NCBI GenBank assembly: GCA_937899725.1
Contig: CALCCA010000021.1
Location: forward strand, 1 to 37,714
DNA: 37,714 bases
Direction: 5' to 3'
Source of the DNA: an uncultured Halomicronema sp.
Lineage (GTDB): Bacteria; Cyanobacteriota; Cyanobacteriia; Phormidesmidales; Phormidesmidaceae
Shown here: positions 16,757-23,621 of the stretch, one piece after another
Position numbering within the stretch: the first letter of the stretch is position 1
How the letters are laid out: each line of letters starts with the position of its first letter
Notes under the pieces: model-generated
What the model was told of the DNA's origin: nothing
The model's input: the letters and a program-made list of their open reading frames with translations, nothing else
The model's database searches: none
Made by a program: the position numbers and the translations under genes

Positions 16757-17188
16757 ATGCTCAACGATGCCGAGTTAGGCAAGGTTTTACTGTGTTGGGC
16801 CAACCGCTGCGGTGTCTATCAGGGGCACTGGCAACTAAGTAGGGATGTCGTGAAACCCTCTTGAGAACAGCATTTCTCTGAGAGACAGCGCTCTGTAAAT
16901 GAATTCGGTGACGACGGCTGGAGTCACCGGCGTCGATTGAGGTTGTGTCAGATTGATAATTTCCCTTTTGCAGGCGAGGAGAGTACCCCGCGCTGGATAG
17001 ATTACCTGCCATGCCAGGTGGCCCAAGTCCTTAAGTCCGCATCCGGTGCGGATGCGCTAGTTTGTCGGTCCAGCTTGATTACCTTTGCTATTGTTTTGCT
17101 ACAGCAAACCTTGAATGCAGGAGAGACCATAGCGGAACAAGTTTTGGAACAGGTTCAGGAAATGTCAAAAAAGCAGGCTTTAACATAG
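16757..17188 (+). pseudogene. Probable decayed gene with one in-frame stop
   Basis: One frame of 143 codons is open from the ATG at 16757 to 17188 except for a single TGA at 16862-16864. The part before the stop (MLNDAELGKVLLCWANRCGV) and the part after it (WIDYLPCQVAQVLKSASGAD, then SLITFAIVLLQQTLNAGETI and EQVLEQVQEMSKKQ) both have protein-like composition. The stop could come from one base change in TGG or CGA. No ribosome binding site or known family is recognised. A spurious open frame cannot be excluded. Confidence 0.35.
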
Positions 17189-17427
17189 CGAGGTGCGTCC
17201 CATCCCTCGACAGTCACTCTTAACTAAGTAGAAAGCCCTAATTATCGTGAATCAAGCGCTCAAAGGGTTTAAAGAATTGATTACCCTCTTTAAATGTGAT
17301 TTATAAACGCATTTTTTTGAAATTTGCCAAACAATCAAAATAAAAATCACTATCGCGTAGCTGTAAGGAAAGCAGGATTAACTTACGTTAAACTCGCACT
17401 AAGTAAAGAACTAGACCTTAGGATTTT

Positions 17428-17455
17428 AGCAATCAAAATTGCTTTTTTTCTTTTT
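17428..17455 (+). terminator. Candidate rho-independent terminator
   Basis: AGCAAT-caaa-ATTGCT forms a 6-bp hairpin followed at once by a T-rich run (TTTTTTC then TTTTT). It follows the decayed gene and precedes the precursor 2 promoter, so it would insulate the latter. The stem is short and AT-rich, hence modest confidence. Otherwise the AT-rich stretch 17189-17550 shows nothing further. Confidence 0.4.
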
Positions 17456-17552
17456 GACATAGTTTTTTTTGATAGCACTTGTTAAACAAATGAGGGCAAG
17501 TGAATTCGATTTGTCAAGTCAAACTTTTATTCTGATATTCAATATGGTTTTC

Positions 17553-17617
17553 TGAGACGTTCATCCAACTAAGTTGAGACGTTCATTCAATTGGCCAAAC
17601 TACAGCGTGTGTATATT
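17553..17617 (+). promoter_or_regulatory. Operator B and promoter of precursor 2
   Basis: Two copies of TGAGACGTTCATYCAA stand 22 bp apart (17553-17590). Exactly 21 bp after the block is a -10-like TATATT (17612-17617). The proximal repeat therefore abuts the -35 position, where the sequence (AATTGG) is poor, as expected for a class II activator site. The start codon of precursor 2 lies 40 bp beyond the -10. The block matches site A (reverse complement) at 32 of 38 and site C at 27 of 38 positions. Confidence 0.75.
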
Positions 17618-17657
17618 AAACGAGGTAATCGAAAGTTCTTTATTGAGGTAATTACTC

Positions 17658-18008
17658 ATGTCAATGACTGCCGTTCAGGATTTTTTAGGTAAAGTATCTG
17701 AAGATCAAGCACTGCAAAATGATTTGGCCAAAGCTCTAGAGGCTGAAAACGATCGTCAGGCTGTAACCGACCTGGCAAAATCTAAGGGCTATGACTTTTC
17801 TCCGGAAGAGTTAGCTGCAGAAGTCGAAAGACGCCGGCAGGAGGTTATTCAACGTCAGGAAGCCGGGGAACTGAGTGATGAAGAATTAGAGGCGGTAGCA
17901 GGTGGAGAGTTCGTAGCTACAGCTGTTGCCTCAGCGATCATCGGCAGTTTAGGGCTCAGCATATCATCTGCTCAAACTACAATAGGTATATTCAAGCCTA
18001 AGTGGTAG
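17658..18008 (+). CDS. Nif11-like leader RiPP precursor 2, Ser/Thr-rich Cys-free core
   Basis: A 116-aa precursor, leader about 60% identical to precursor 1: AVQDFLGKVSEDQALQ, the shared ALEAENDRQAVT, GYDFSPEELAAEV and GELSDEELEAVAGG. The ATG has GAGG nine bases upstream. Cleavage after Gly82-Gly83 would free a 33-residue core starting EFVATAVASAIIGS and ending GIFKPKW. The core holds five Ser and three Thr but no Cys, so dehydration is possible but thioether rings are not. It is hydrophobic with a basic tail (two Lys) and ends in Trp like precursor 1, suggesting a membrane-active peptide or a two-component pair. It is monocistronic by position: own promoter with operator B and a terminator right after the stop. 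Confidence 0.94.
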   Translation: MSMTAVQDFLGKVSEDQALQNDLAKALEAENDRQAVTDLAKSKGYDFSPEELAAEVERRRQEVIQRQEAGELSDEELEAVAGGEFVATAVASAIIGSLGLSISSAQTTIGIFKPKW

Positions 18009-18021
18009 ACATTCGTTATAG

Positions 18022-18057
18022 AAAGGTGGCGAGCAGTTTTTGTTTGTCACCTTTTTA
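18022..18057 (+). terminator. Candidate terminator of precursor 2
   Basis: AAAGGTG (18022-18028) pairs with CACCTTT (18048-18054), with a 19-base loop, and runs into T residues, starting 14 bases after the stop codon. The remaining bases up to the oxygenase start at 18387 show no clear gene or promoter. Confidence 0.5.
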
Positions 18058-18386
18058 AGAGGTCTAGATCTATCACTGCCAGCGCCCTAAGGAAAAGTTC
18101 TTGAGGCGTTGGCCCAACTTGGTGAACTGTCGTATATCTTCACAGAACTAGATAGGGCTGGCTTTTTGAGTCAGAAAATGAATCATTTCAGCAGCTGCTA
18201 TTCAGCAATTTTCAGATGAGTCAGTTTAGTTTTTAACAAGATATACTCGTCAACTTCATTTCTACAGAATTCCCACTCTACCCAGAACCGTCTTCGTGAA
18301 GTTGGCAGCTATGGTCCGGCTGTTTGTAAACCTGTCAGTAGATTTCAGGTGGTACGTAGCCCTAATCAGTATGCATGTAATGCTCA

Positions 18387-19628
18387 ATGCGAATTCAAGA
18401 AACCTTATCTCAAGCTTCCACGGGGTTTGCAGTCAACCAATTTGCGGTTGAAGATCTGCTGGCTCCTGTTTCAGATATTCAATTTTCAGAAGAATACTGG
18501 GAGCAGCAGCTCCTTCATGTGCCCCGTAATCAGTCAGGTTACTATGAGGCACTGTTTTCAGTCGATGCCTTAGAGCAAGTGTTGCAATGTACCCAAGTCA
18601 AATCACCCGATATTCGGGTGGTTAGAAACCAGATTGAGATGCTGCCCGCCCAGTACCAAAAGGCAAACGGCAGCATTCATATGAATCAGCTTTACAAAGC
18701 CTATGATGAAGGTCACTCCATCATCATCAATGGCCTACAGCGGTTTTGGCCGGCGGTGGCAACTTTTTGCAATCAACTGCAGCAGGTGCTGAGCCATTCG
18801 ATTGTCGCTAACTGCTATTTTTCACCAGCAAATTCAAAGGCATTGCAGCCCCATTACGATACTCATGATGTGTTTGTGGTGCAGCTAGCCGGATCAAAGT
18901 ATTGGAAATTTCATGGCGCTGCTCAACCGGTGCCGTTGCATAATAGCTTTCAGCCCGTTATCCCTGAGCAAAATTTGGGGCCGCCCAAGGATGAGATTCT
19001 GGTGCATCCAGGAGACCTGGTCTATATTCCCCGAGGGGTAGTTCACCACGCTGAGACCGGCGATCGCTTTTCGTTTCACATGACCTTGGGGGTGCATCCT
19101 ACGCAGTGGATAGATCTTCTTCAACAGGCCTTAACAACCCTCAGTCTGCAAGATGAACGCTTTCGTAAAGCCCTGCCGCCTGGTTTTTTAGAAGAGAGCA
19201 ACGGCGATACTTTAGCAGAGCAGTTTGCAAAATTATTAGAGGTTTTTAGCCATCAGGCTAATGTGCACGAAGCCTTTGGCATGTTAAAGCACCAGTTTTC
19301 ACAAAATATGACTCCAGCACCGGATGGACATTTAAATCAGTTGAATGAGCTGACTTCTATTACACCTAGAACTTTTGTAGAAAAGCGGCAGACTATGGAT
19401 TGCCAGCTAATTGATCGAGGGCTTTCAGTCAGTCTTAAATTTCCAGGAAATACTATCGGCGGCTCCATTAGCTATCGCTGTGCAATGGAATTTGTCGTTC
19501 AAGCAACAGGATCTTTTCGTGTTGATGAATTACCTGGTTTAGAACAAGCAAAACAGGTTTCACTGACTCAACGCTTGATTAGAGGGGGACTGCTCAAAAA
19601 GCAATTTTCATCTGAAAGGAATAATTAA
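18387..19628 (+). CDS. JmjC/cupin-4-type 2OG-Fe(II) oxygenase
   Basis: The 413-aa protein resembles ribosomal-oxygenase-like JmjC (cupin 4) proteins such as YcfD. The iron triad is His156-x-Asp158 (QPHYDTHDVF) and His220 (GVVHHAET). Around it are VQLAGSKYWKFHG and the second cupin strand HPGDLVYIPRGVVHHAE. Family members hydroxylate side chains in proteins using 2-oxoglutarate. The region after about residue 235 matches the helical dimerisation part, followed by a winged-helix-like C-terminal portion. No ribosome binding site stands out at the ATG. It follows precursor 2 by 378 bp, ends in a strong terminator and is the second oxygenase of the cluster. Hydroxylation of a precursor core is inferred from position only. 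Confidence 0.85.
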   Translation: MRIQETLSQASTGFAVNQFAVEDLLAPVSDIQFSEEYWEQQLLHVPRNQSGYYEALFSVDALEQVLQCTQVKSPDIRVVRNQIEMLPAQYQKANGSIHMNQLYKAYDEGHSIIINGLQRFWPAVATFCNQLQQVLSHSIVANCYFSPANSKALQPHYDTHDVFVVQLAGSKYWKFHGAAQPVPLHNSFQPVIPEQNLGPPKDEILVHPGDLVYIPRGVVHHAETGDRFSFHMTLGVHPTQWIDLLQQALTTLSLQDERFRKALPPGFLEESNGDTLAEQFAKLLEVFSHQANVHEAFGMLKHQFSQNMTPAPDGHLNQLNELTSITPRTFVEKRQTMDCQLIDRGLSVSLKFPGNTIGGSISYRCAMEFVVQATGSFRVDELPGLEQAKQVSLTQRLIRGGLLKKQFSSERNN

Positions 19629-19672
19629 GAGTTGAGAACTCAATAAAAGTCTAGATTTGAGTATCAAACCTG

Positions 19673-19724
19673 AGACAGAGTGCAGCCCAGCTTTGCAAGT
19701 CTGGGTTGCACTCTGTCTTAATAG
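19673..19724. terminator. Strong hairpin terminator after the JmjC oxygenase
   Basis: An 18-bp stem, AGACAGAGTGCAGCCCAG (19673-19690) with CTGGGTTGCACTCTGTCT (19701-19718), has one G-T pair and a 10-base loop, followed by TTAATAGTT. The gene on the right is convergent, so it probably ends transcripts from both sides. Nothing else is seen in 19629-19969. Confidence 0.7.
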
Positions 19725-19969
19725 TTATCGTCGGCAGGTTTCACTTGCTATGTCATTATCATCTCATCGGCGATCGCGATGCCAAAATAAACGGGCTCTT
19801 AGAGCGACCTGAATTTGGCTAATCTCGTTTGTGAGGAGGGCGATGTTAGAAGTGTGGTAGCTCCTAGTTCACCGTCCCCCTCATCAACATGTCAAATCCC
19901 TTCCAGACAGAGTATTTTCACTTCGCTTGTGCCCCTGTCCCTGAAGTGAGCATGAGTACGATAAGTTCG

Positions 19970-20722
19970 TCATGCAATTTGCTTACGCTTTAACGATACT
20001 CCCCTCACTACCGAAACTGCCAGTAGCGCTATGGCAGAAGTCATAGGTTCTGGAACATCTACGACGTCGTCTTCCTTATCGACTCTAATATTTGTAAGGT
20101 TCACGTCGATTTCCGGTGGGCCACCAATTTCCAGTTGAATAGCACCCACATTGGTGAAGTCCACAGTGCCAGAGAAATCGTCAAAAAGAAAAGATGTCGT
20201 TAGCGGCGTCGTAATTATGCTATCAAAAGTCTGTGAAAGCGTTGCAACGTTGTTGTTGAGATCGAAGATTGTAAAGTCAAGCGCTAGTCCCGGCAGGTCA
20301 GCAAACGCAATATCTACAAAGATGCCGTTTAAATCATGACCATTGTTTTGGGTGATATCAATCCCCCCCAGTCCACCCGTATCAAGCGAGTCGGGGCTAT
20401 CATCACCATCCCATGTAAGCAGGCCAATTCCATTGGTACTTACATTGTTGGAGAAGTTAAGCACACCATTTGTGACTTGAAGGCGAGTCTCTAAAAAGCT
20501 ATCGGCATCTCCTGAAGCTTCGATATCCCGAAAACCGCCAAGGATACTACTGCTAGGACCTACCTGACTCCTCGCTGGAATAACTGGATCAATTGGTTGA
20601 AGCCCAACATCTTGCTCAACTGAAAAATCATCAATCAGAATCGAATCTGCCTGGGCGCTCCCAGCCAACCCAACTCCGAGTGCAACTGCACTTGCAAGTG
20701 CGAGCGAAGTCTGTTTAAACAT
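19970..20722 (-). CDS. Secreted PEP-CTERM anchored protein
   Basis: A 250-aa exported protein. The N-terminus (MFKQTSLALASAVALGVGLA, cleavage likely after GSAQA) is a Sec signal peptide. The C-terminus is a PEP-CTERM sorting signal: VPEPMTSAIALLAVSVV followed by basic SLKRKQIA. Such proteins are processed by exosortase and put at the cell surface or into exopolysaccharide. The middle part (ILIDDFSVEQ, LLTWDGDDSPDSLDTGGLGG, LDFTIFDLNNNVATLSQTF) is a beta-rich acidic domain without known enzymatic motif. The ATG at 20720-20722 is preferred over a TTG 12 bases upstream, with GAGA about 8 bases before it. It is transcribed against the peptide genes on both sides and has no evident role in them. 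Confidence 0.85.
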   Translation of the reverse strand: MFKQTSLALASAVALGVGLAGSAQADSILIDDFSVEQDVGLQPIDPVIPARSQVGPSSSILGGFRDIEASGDADSFLETRLQVTNGVLNFSNNVSTNGIGLLTWDGDDSPDSLDTGGLGGIDITQNNGHDLNGIFVDIAFADLPGLALDFTIFDLNNNVATLSQTFDSIITTPLTTSFLFDDFSGTVDFTNVGAIQLEIGGPPEIDVNLTNIRVDKEDDVVDVPEPMTSAIALLAVSVVRGVSLKRKQIA

Positions 20723-20999
20723 AGCTATTCTCAAAAAACGACAAAGAGATTATTACGAGAAATCTCGCAATATGTATCACCTCACGTCCAGCGATCATAC
20801 GGATCTTGCAGTGATGTTTGTAACCGTATAAAGAGCAAGTTCATCCATTCTTTAAATCGAAACCATTTCATCTAAGTATCGGACAGAATCTTTAGAGTTT
20901 GACAAAAGCTTCTGCGCGGTATTATTCATCATTTTTCGGCCAAGAATAAGCCAGAAAAAACCAAGAATAAATACTTGGCCAAAAATTTACAGTTGACAC

Positions 21000-21016
21000 C
21001 TAAAAATAATTTTTAG
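21000..21016. promoter_or_regulatory. Perfect 17-base palindrome next to a TTGACA box
   Basis: CTAAAAATAATTTTTAG is a perfect inverted repeat, two bases after TTGACA (20993-20998), with TAGTAT at 21014-21019 as a poor -10. It lies just left of operator C. It could be a small operator, but AT-rich palindromes arise easily. The flanking 20735-20990 holds a GGCCAAG...CTTGGCC inverted repeat with a 30-base loop and no gene. Confidence 0.3.
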
Positions 21017-21022
21017 TATCAA

Positions 21023-21087
21023 TGAGACGCTAGTCCAAGAATCTTGAGATACTCAATCAAGTCAGCATTTTTAATCCTTGATATTCT
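21023..21087 (+). promoter_or_regulatory. Operator C and candidate promoter of the aminomutase gene
   Basis: TGAGACGCTAGTCCAA and, 22 bp later, TGAGATACTCAATCAA form a diverged copy (27 of 38 positions) of site B (17553-17590), same strand. Again exactly 21 bp after the block is a -10-like hexamer, TATTCT (21082-21087). Transcription from here gives the aminomutase gene a leader of about 310 bases. The match is weaker than A to B, but period and -10 spacing are both kept. Confidence 0.6.
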
Positions 21088-21212
21088 TATCAACGTGTGG
21101 CAGCGATTTACGAGCAGGCTTGCGATAGTAGTCTAAATCGAGGTATTAAATATCAAAGAGTAAATCCTGAATAATGACCGACTGAGTTTTGGTTTGATAC
21201 AGCGATCGTTTG

Positions 21213-21252
21213 CTTCCCTATCCTATGTGCATAGGAACATAGGATAGGGAAG
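21213..21252 (+). promoter_or_regulatory. Perfect 16-bp hairpin in the aminomutase 5' leader
   Basis: CTTCCCTATCCTATGT and ACATAGGATAGGGAAG are exact complements with an 8-base loop. No T-run follows on either strand, so it is not a simple terminator. If operator C drives the gene, this structure sits inside the untranslated leader, about 150 bases before the start codon, and might control mRNA stability or translation. It could also be a small mobile-repeat remnant. Confidence 0.5.
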
Positions 21253-21404
21253 TATCTGCTGGTTCAACTAATTAATATTATTCGAAACTGAGTTTCATGG
21301 ATTCAAGTAAAATGATCGACTGTTTATTAACATGATTTTTAGTCATTTCTGGTATCTAAGACCCTCATCCATGAAGCCAAGTCTCGATTAAATTCCAATT
21401 TTTC

Positions 21405-22463
21405 ATGATGTTGAATGTAATGCACCAAGATACAACTCGTACAGCTCAAGATTTGCTTGATGCTGACTTAGTTTCCTCTGAGCAAGCTGTCGCGATCGAT
21501 CAGGTTGTGAAAGAGTTTTCGATGGCTGTGACTCCAGACATGATGGAGTTGATTGATTTCAACGAACCAGCTGATCCCATTGCCCAGCAATTCATTCCTA
21601 GCACCAAAGAGTTGAACATTCTTCCCGAAGAGTTAGCTGACCCTATTGGTGATTTTCCCCATACTCCGGTCAAAGGAATTGTTCACCGCTATCCGGATCG
21701 GGTGCTGCTCAAAACCATTCATGTTTGTCCGGTCTACTGTCGATTTTGTTTTCGCCGAGAAGTTGTCGGTAACGATGGTGAAGGACTCTCTCCTCAGGAA
21801 TTAGAGTCAGCATTAGATTACATTCGCAACCATCCTGAAATTTGGGAAGTCATCCTGACTGGCGGCGATCCGATGATTTTATCCAAGCCCAAGCTGCACT
21901 CTATTATTCAGGCCCTTGACCAAGTCGATCATGTTGGTATCATTCGCATTCATACCCGGGTTCCGGTAGTTGACCCAGGGCGAATTGATCAGGAAGTCGC
22001 TCAGATTCTTAGAGTTAGCAAACCAGTTTATATGGCCATTCATACTAATCATCCGAAAGAATTTAGTGAGACTGCCTGCAGCGCGATCGCAACTTTGGCA
22101 GATGCGGGTATTCCTTTAGTGAGTCAGACAGTATTACTAAAGGGAATTAATAACGATCCTGAAACCTTGACCCGGCTTTTCCGATTGATAGTGAGAAATC
22201 GGATTAAGCCTTATTACCTGCATCATGGAGATTTTGCTAAGGGGACGAGTCATTTTCGCACCACCATTCAAGAAGGTCAGGCATTGATGCGGGCTTTGAG
22301 AGGCAAAATCTCAGGACTTTGTCAACCCACATATGTTCTTGATATTCCTGGCGGGTATGGAAAAGTACCTATTGGTCCCAACTATCTGCAGAAGCAGGAA
22401 GACAACCAATACTATGTTGAAGATCCTTGGTCTCAAGCACACCTTTATCCACCCAAGGATTGA
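21405..22463 (+). CDS. kamA: KamA-family radical SAM lysine 2,3-aminomutase
   Basis: The 352-aa protein has the radical-SAM cluster motif C108-PVY-C112-RF-C115 and GGDP at 153-156. The aminomutase residues are kept: Asp276 (HHGDFAKG) and Asp313 (YVLDIPGGYGK), matching the two aspartates that hold the substrate amino group in clostridial lysine 2,3-aminomutase. Lys320 matches the PLP-binding lysine. The family converts L-lysine to beta-lysine with PLP and SAM. It is shorter than the clostridial enzyme (416 aa), near EpmB length. Two adjacent ATGs (21405, 21408) and one at 21420 are possible; none has a good ribosome binding site. Operator C upstream and its place before the export operon suggest a cluster role, such as supplying beta-lysine or modifying a core lysine; an unrelated housekeeping role remains possible. 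Confidence 0.9.
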   Translation: MMLNVMHQDTTRTAQDLLDADLVSSEQAVAIDQVVKEFSMAVTPDMMELIDFNEPADPIAQQFIPSTKELNILPEELADPIGDFPHTPVKGIVHRYPDRVLLKTIHVCPVYCRFCFRREVVGNDGEGLSPQELESALDYIRNHPEIWEVILTGGDPMILSKPKLHSIIQALDQVDHVGIIRIHTRVPVVDPGRIDQEVAQILRVSKPVYMAIHTNHPKEFSETACSAIATLADAGIPLVSQTVLLKGINNDPETLTRLFRLIVRNRIKPYYLHHGDFAKGTSHFRTTIQEGQALMRALRGKISGLCQPTYVLDIPGGYGKVPIGPNYLQKQEDNQYYVEDPWSQAHLYPPKD

Positions 22464-22823
22464 CATAATTGCACAGAATGCGTGCCTTTCTGCAAGAAGG
22501 GTATGAATCACCTATGTTCTTATTTGTTAGCCATTTGTTAACCGAGAAAATAGCTAAAGCCTCAACCGAGCTCTCAGCCAATTTAATAAGTGATTCAAGA
22601 AAATCTATCATGACATTATCTTATTTAGCTTTGCCTTTGAGAAAATTATTCATATAGTAAATTGAGTGTTTTTAAGGTTTGGCTGTACATGCTTGTTTTG
22701 CACTTTCATAAGCTTCGTATTATTTTATTGGCTCTTTTAGAGGAAGAAGTTTAGTAGCTTAATCGCTTATTGCCTCGCTCTTTTTCGTTAGCAAGAACTG
22801 TCTTTATCTAGAGGGCTAGAACA
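22464..22823. other. Intergenic stretch before the export operon
   Basis: This AT-rich 360-base stretch shows no convincing feature. A 60-codon frame from the ATG at 22478 has no ribosome binding site, leader motif or recognised family. The promoter of the export operon is presumably here, but no clear -35/-10 pair or copy of the 38-bp operator was found. Confidence 0.5.
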
Positions 22824-23585
22824 GTGTCAAAACTTATATCTATTCATTCTTATCGAGGAGGGACAGGGAAGTCCAATACCACCGCTAATCTGGCTGCTAC
22901 CTTGGCAAAGTATGGTAAGCGAGTTGCTGTGGTTGACACTGATATCCAGTCTCCAGGGATTCACGTTTTATTCGGGTTTCAAGAAGATCAGATCACGATT
23001 GCTTTAAACGACTATCTTTGGGGTCGTCGCTCCATTAGCGAAGTCGCCTACGAAGTCACTGATGCTTTGGGCTCTCTAGCTGATAATGGGGGAAAAATAT
23101 TTTTGATTCCCAGCAGTAGTCGAGCCGAAGACATTGCCCGAGTATTGCGGGAAGGTTATGACATTGAGTATCTAAGTCAAGGACTACAGGCTCTCATCAA
23201 TGAGCTTAATCTTGACTATTTGTTGGTTGACACCCACCCAGGACTAAACGAAGAGACACTGCTGTCAATTTCAGTCTCTGATGTCCTATTTTTGATTTTG
23301 CGTCCTGATGCCCAAGACTATCAAGGCACTGCTGTCACGGTCGATGTAGCGCGAAAACTCAAGGTGCCAGCTTTATTCATGATAGTGAATAAAGTCCCCC
23401 AATTCTTCGACCTGGGTGAACTTAAGTCCAAAGTAGAAGCCACCTATGAAGCCGATGTGGTTGGGGTTTTACCCCATTCTGATGAAATGATGGTGCTAGC
23501 CAGTAATGGACTTTTCGTAGTTAAGTATCCAAATGATCCTGTGAGCAAAACTTTTGATGAAATTGTGATTCATTGTCTGATCTGA
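22824..23585 (+). CDS. ParA/MinD-like P-loop ATPase of the export operon
   Basis: A 253-aa SIMIBI ATPase. The deviant Walker A reads YRGGTGKSNTT (10-20), with Arg11 where ParA/MinD proteins carry the signature lysine (KGGxGK), and catalytic Lys16 kept. VAVVDTDIQSPG is the switch I region, DYLLVDTHPG the Walker B-like strand and FMIVNKVPQ the nucleotide specificity strand. It starts with GTG; AGAGGG lies nine bases upstream. The class usually positions proteins or complexes on membranes or the nucleoid. As first gene of the operon it may place or gate the transporter, an inference from neighbours. It is directly followed by the HExxH gene. Confidence 0.88.
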   Translation: MSKLISIHSYRGGTGKSNTTANLAATLAKYGKRVAVVDTDIQSPGIHVLFGFQEDQITIALNDYLWGRRSISEVAYEVTDALGSLADNGGKIFLIPSSSRAEDIARVLREGYDIEYLSQGLQALINELNLDYLLVDTHPGLNEETLLSISVSDVLFLILRPDAQDYQGTAVTVDVARKLKVPALFMIVNKVPQFFDLGELKSKVEATYEADVVGVLPHSDEMMVLASNGLFVVKYPNDPVSKTFDEIVIHCLI

Positions 23586-23621
23586 TTGGTTGAAAGGAGA
23601 GTCAAACTGAGAAATAAGCTC

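Noticed and set aside
16761-17026. Two minus-strand frames (83 and 63 aa) opposite the decayed gene
   Set aside because: Not preceded by ribosome binding sites and mutually overlapping; the plus frame explains the region better.
18240-18265. CGTCAACTTCATT before the JmjC oxygenase as a fourth operator copy
   Set aside because: Only a partial match to one half-site, with no second half-site 22 bp away.
20936-20982. GGCCAAG...CTTGGCC inverted repeat as a terminator
   Set aside because: The loop is about 30 bases long and the stem only 7 bp; too weak to call, although AT-runs flank it.
22478-22657. A 60-aa frame right after kamA, considered as a third precursor
   Set aside because: It has no Nif11-type or nitrile-hydratase-type leader, no Gly-Gly site and no ribosome binding site.
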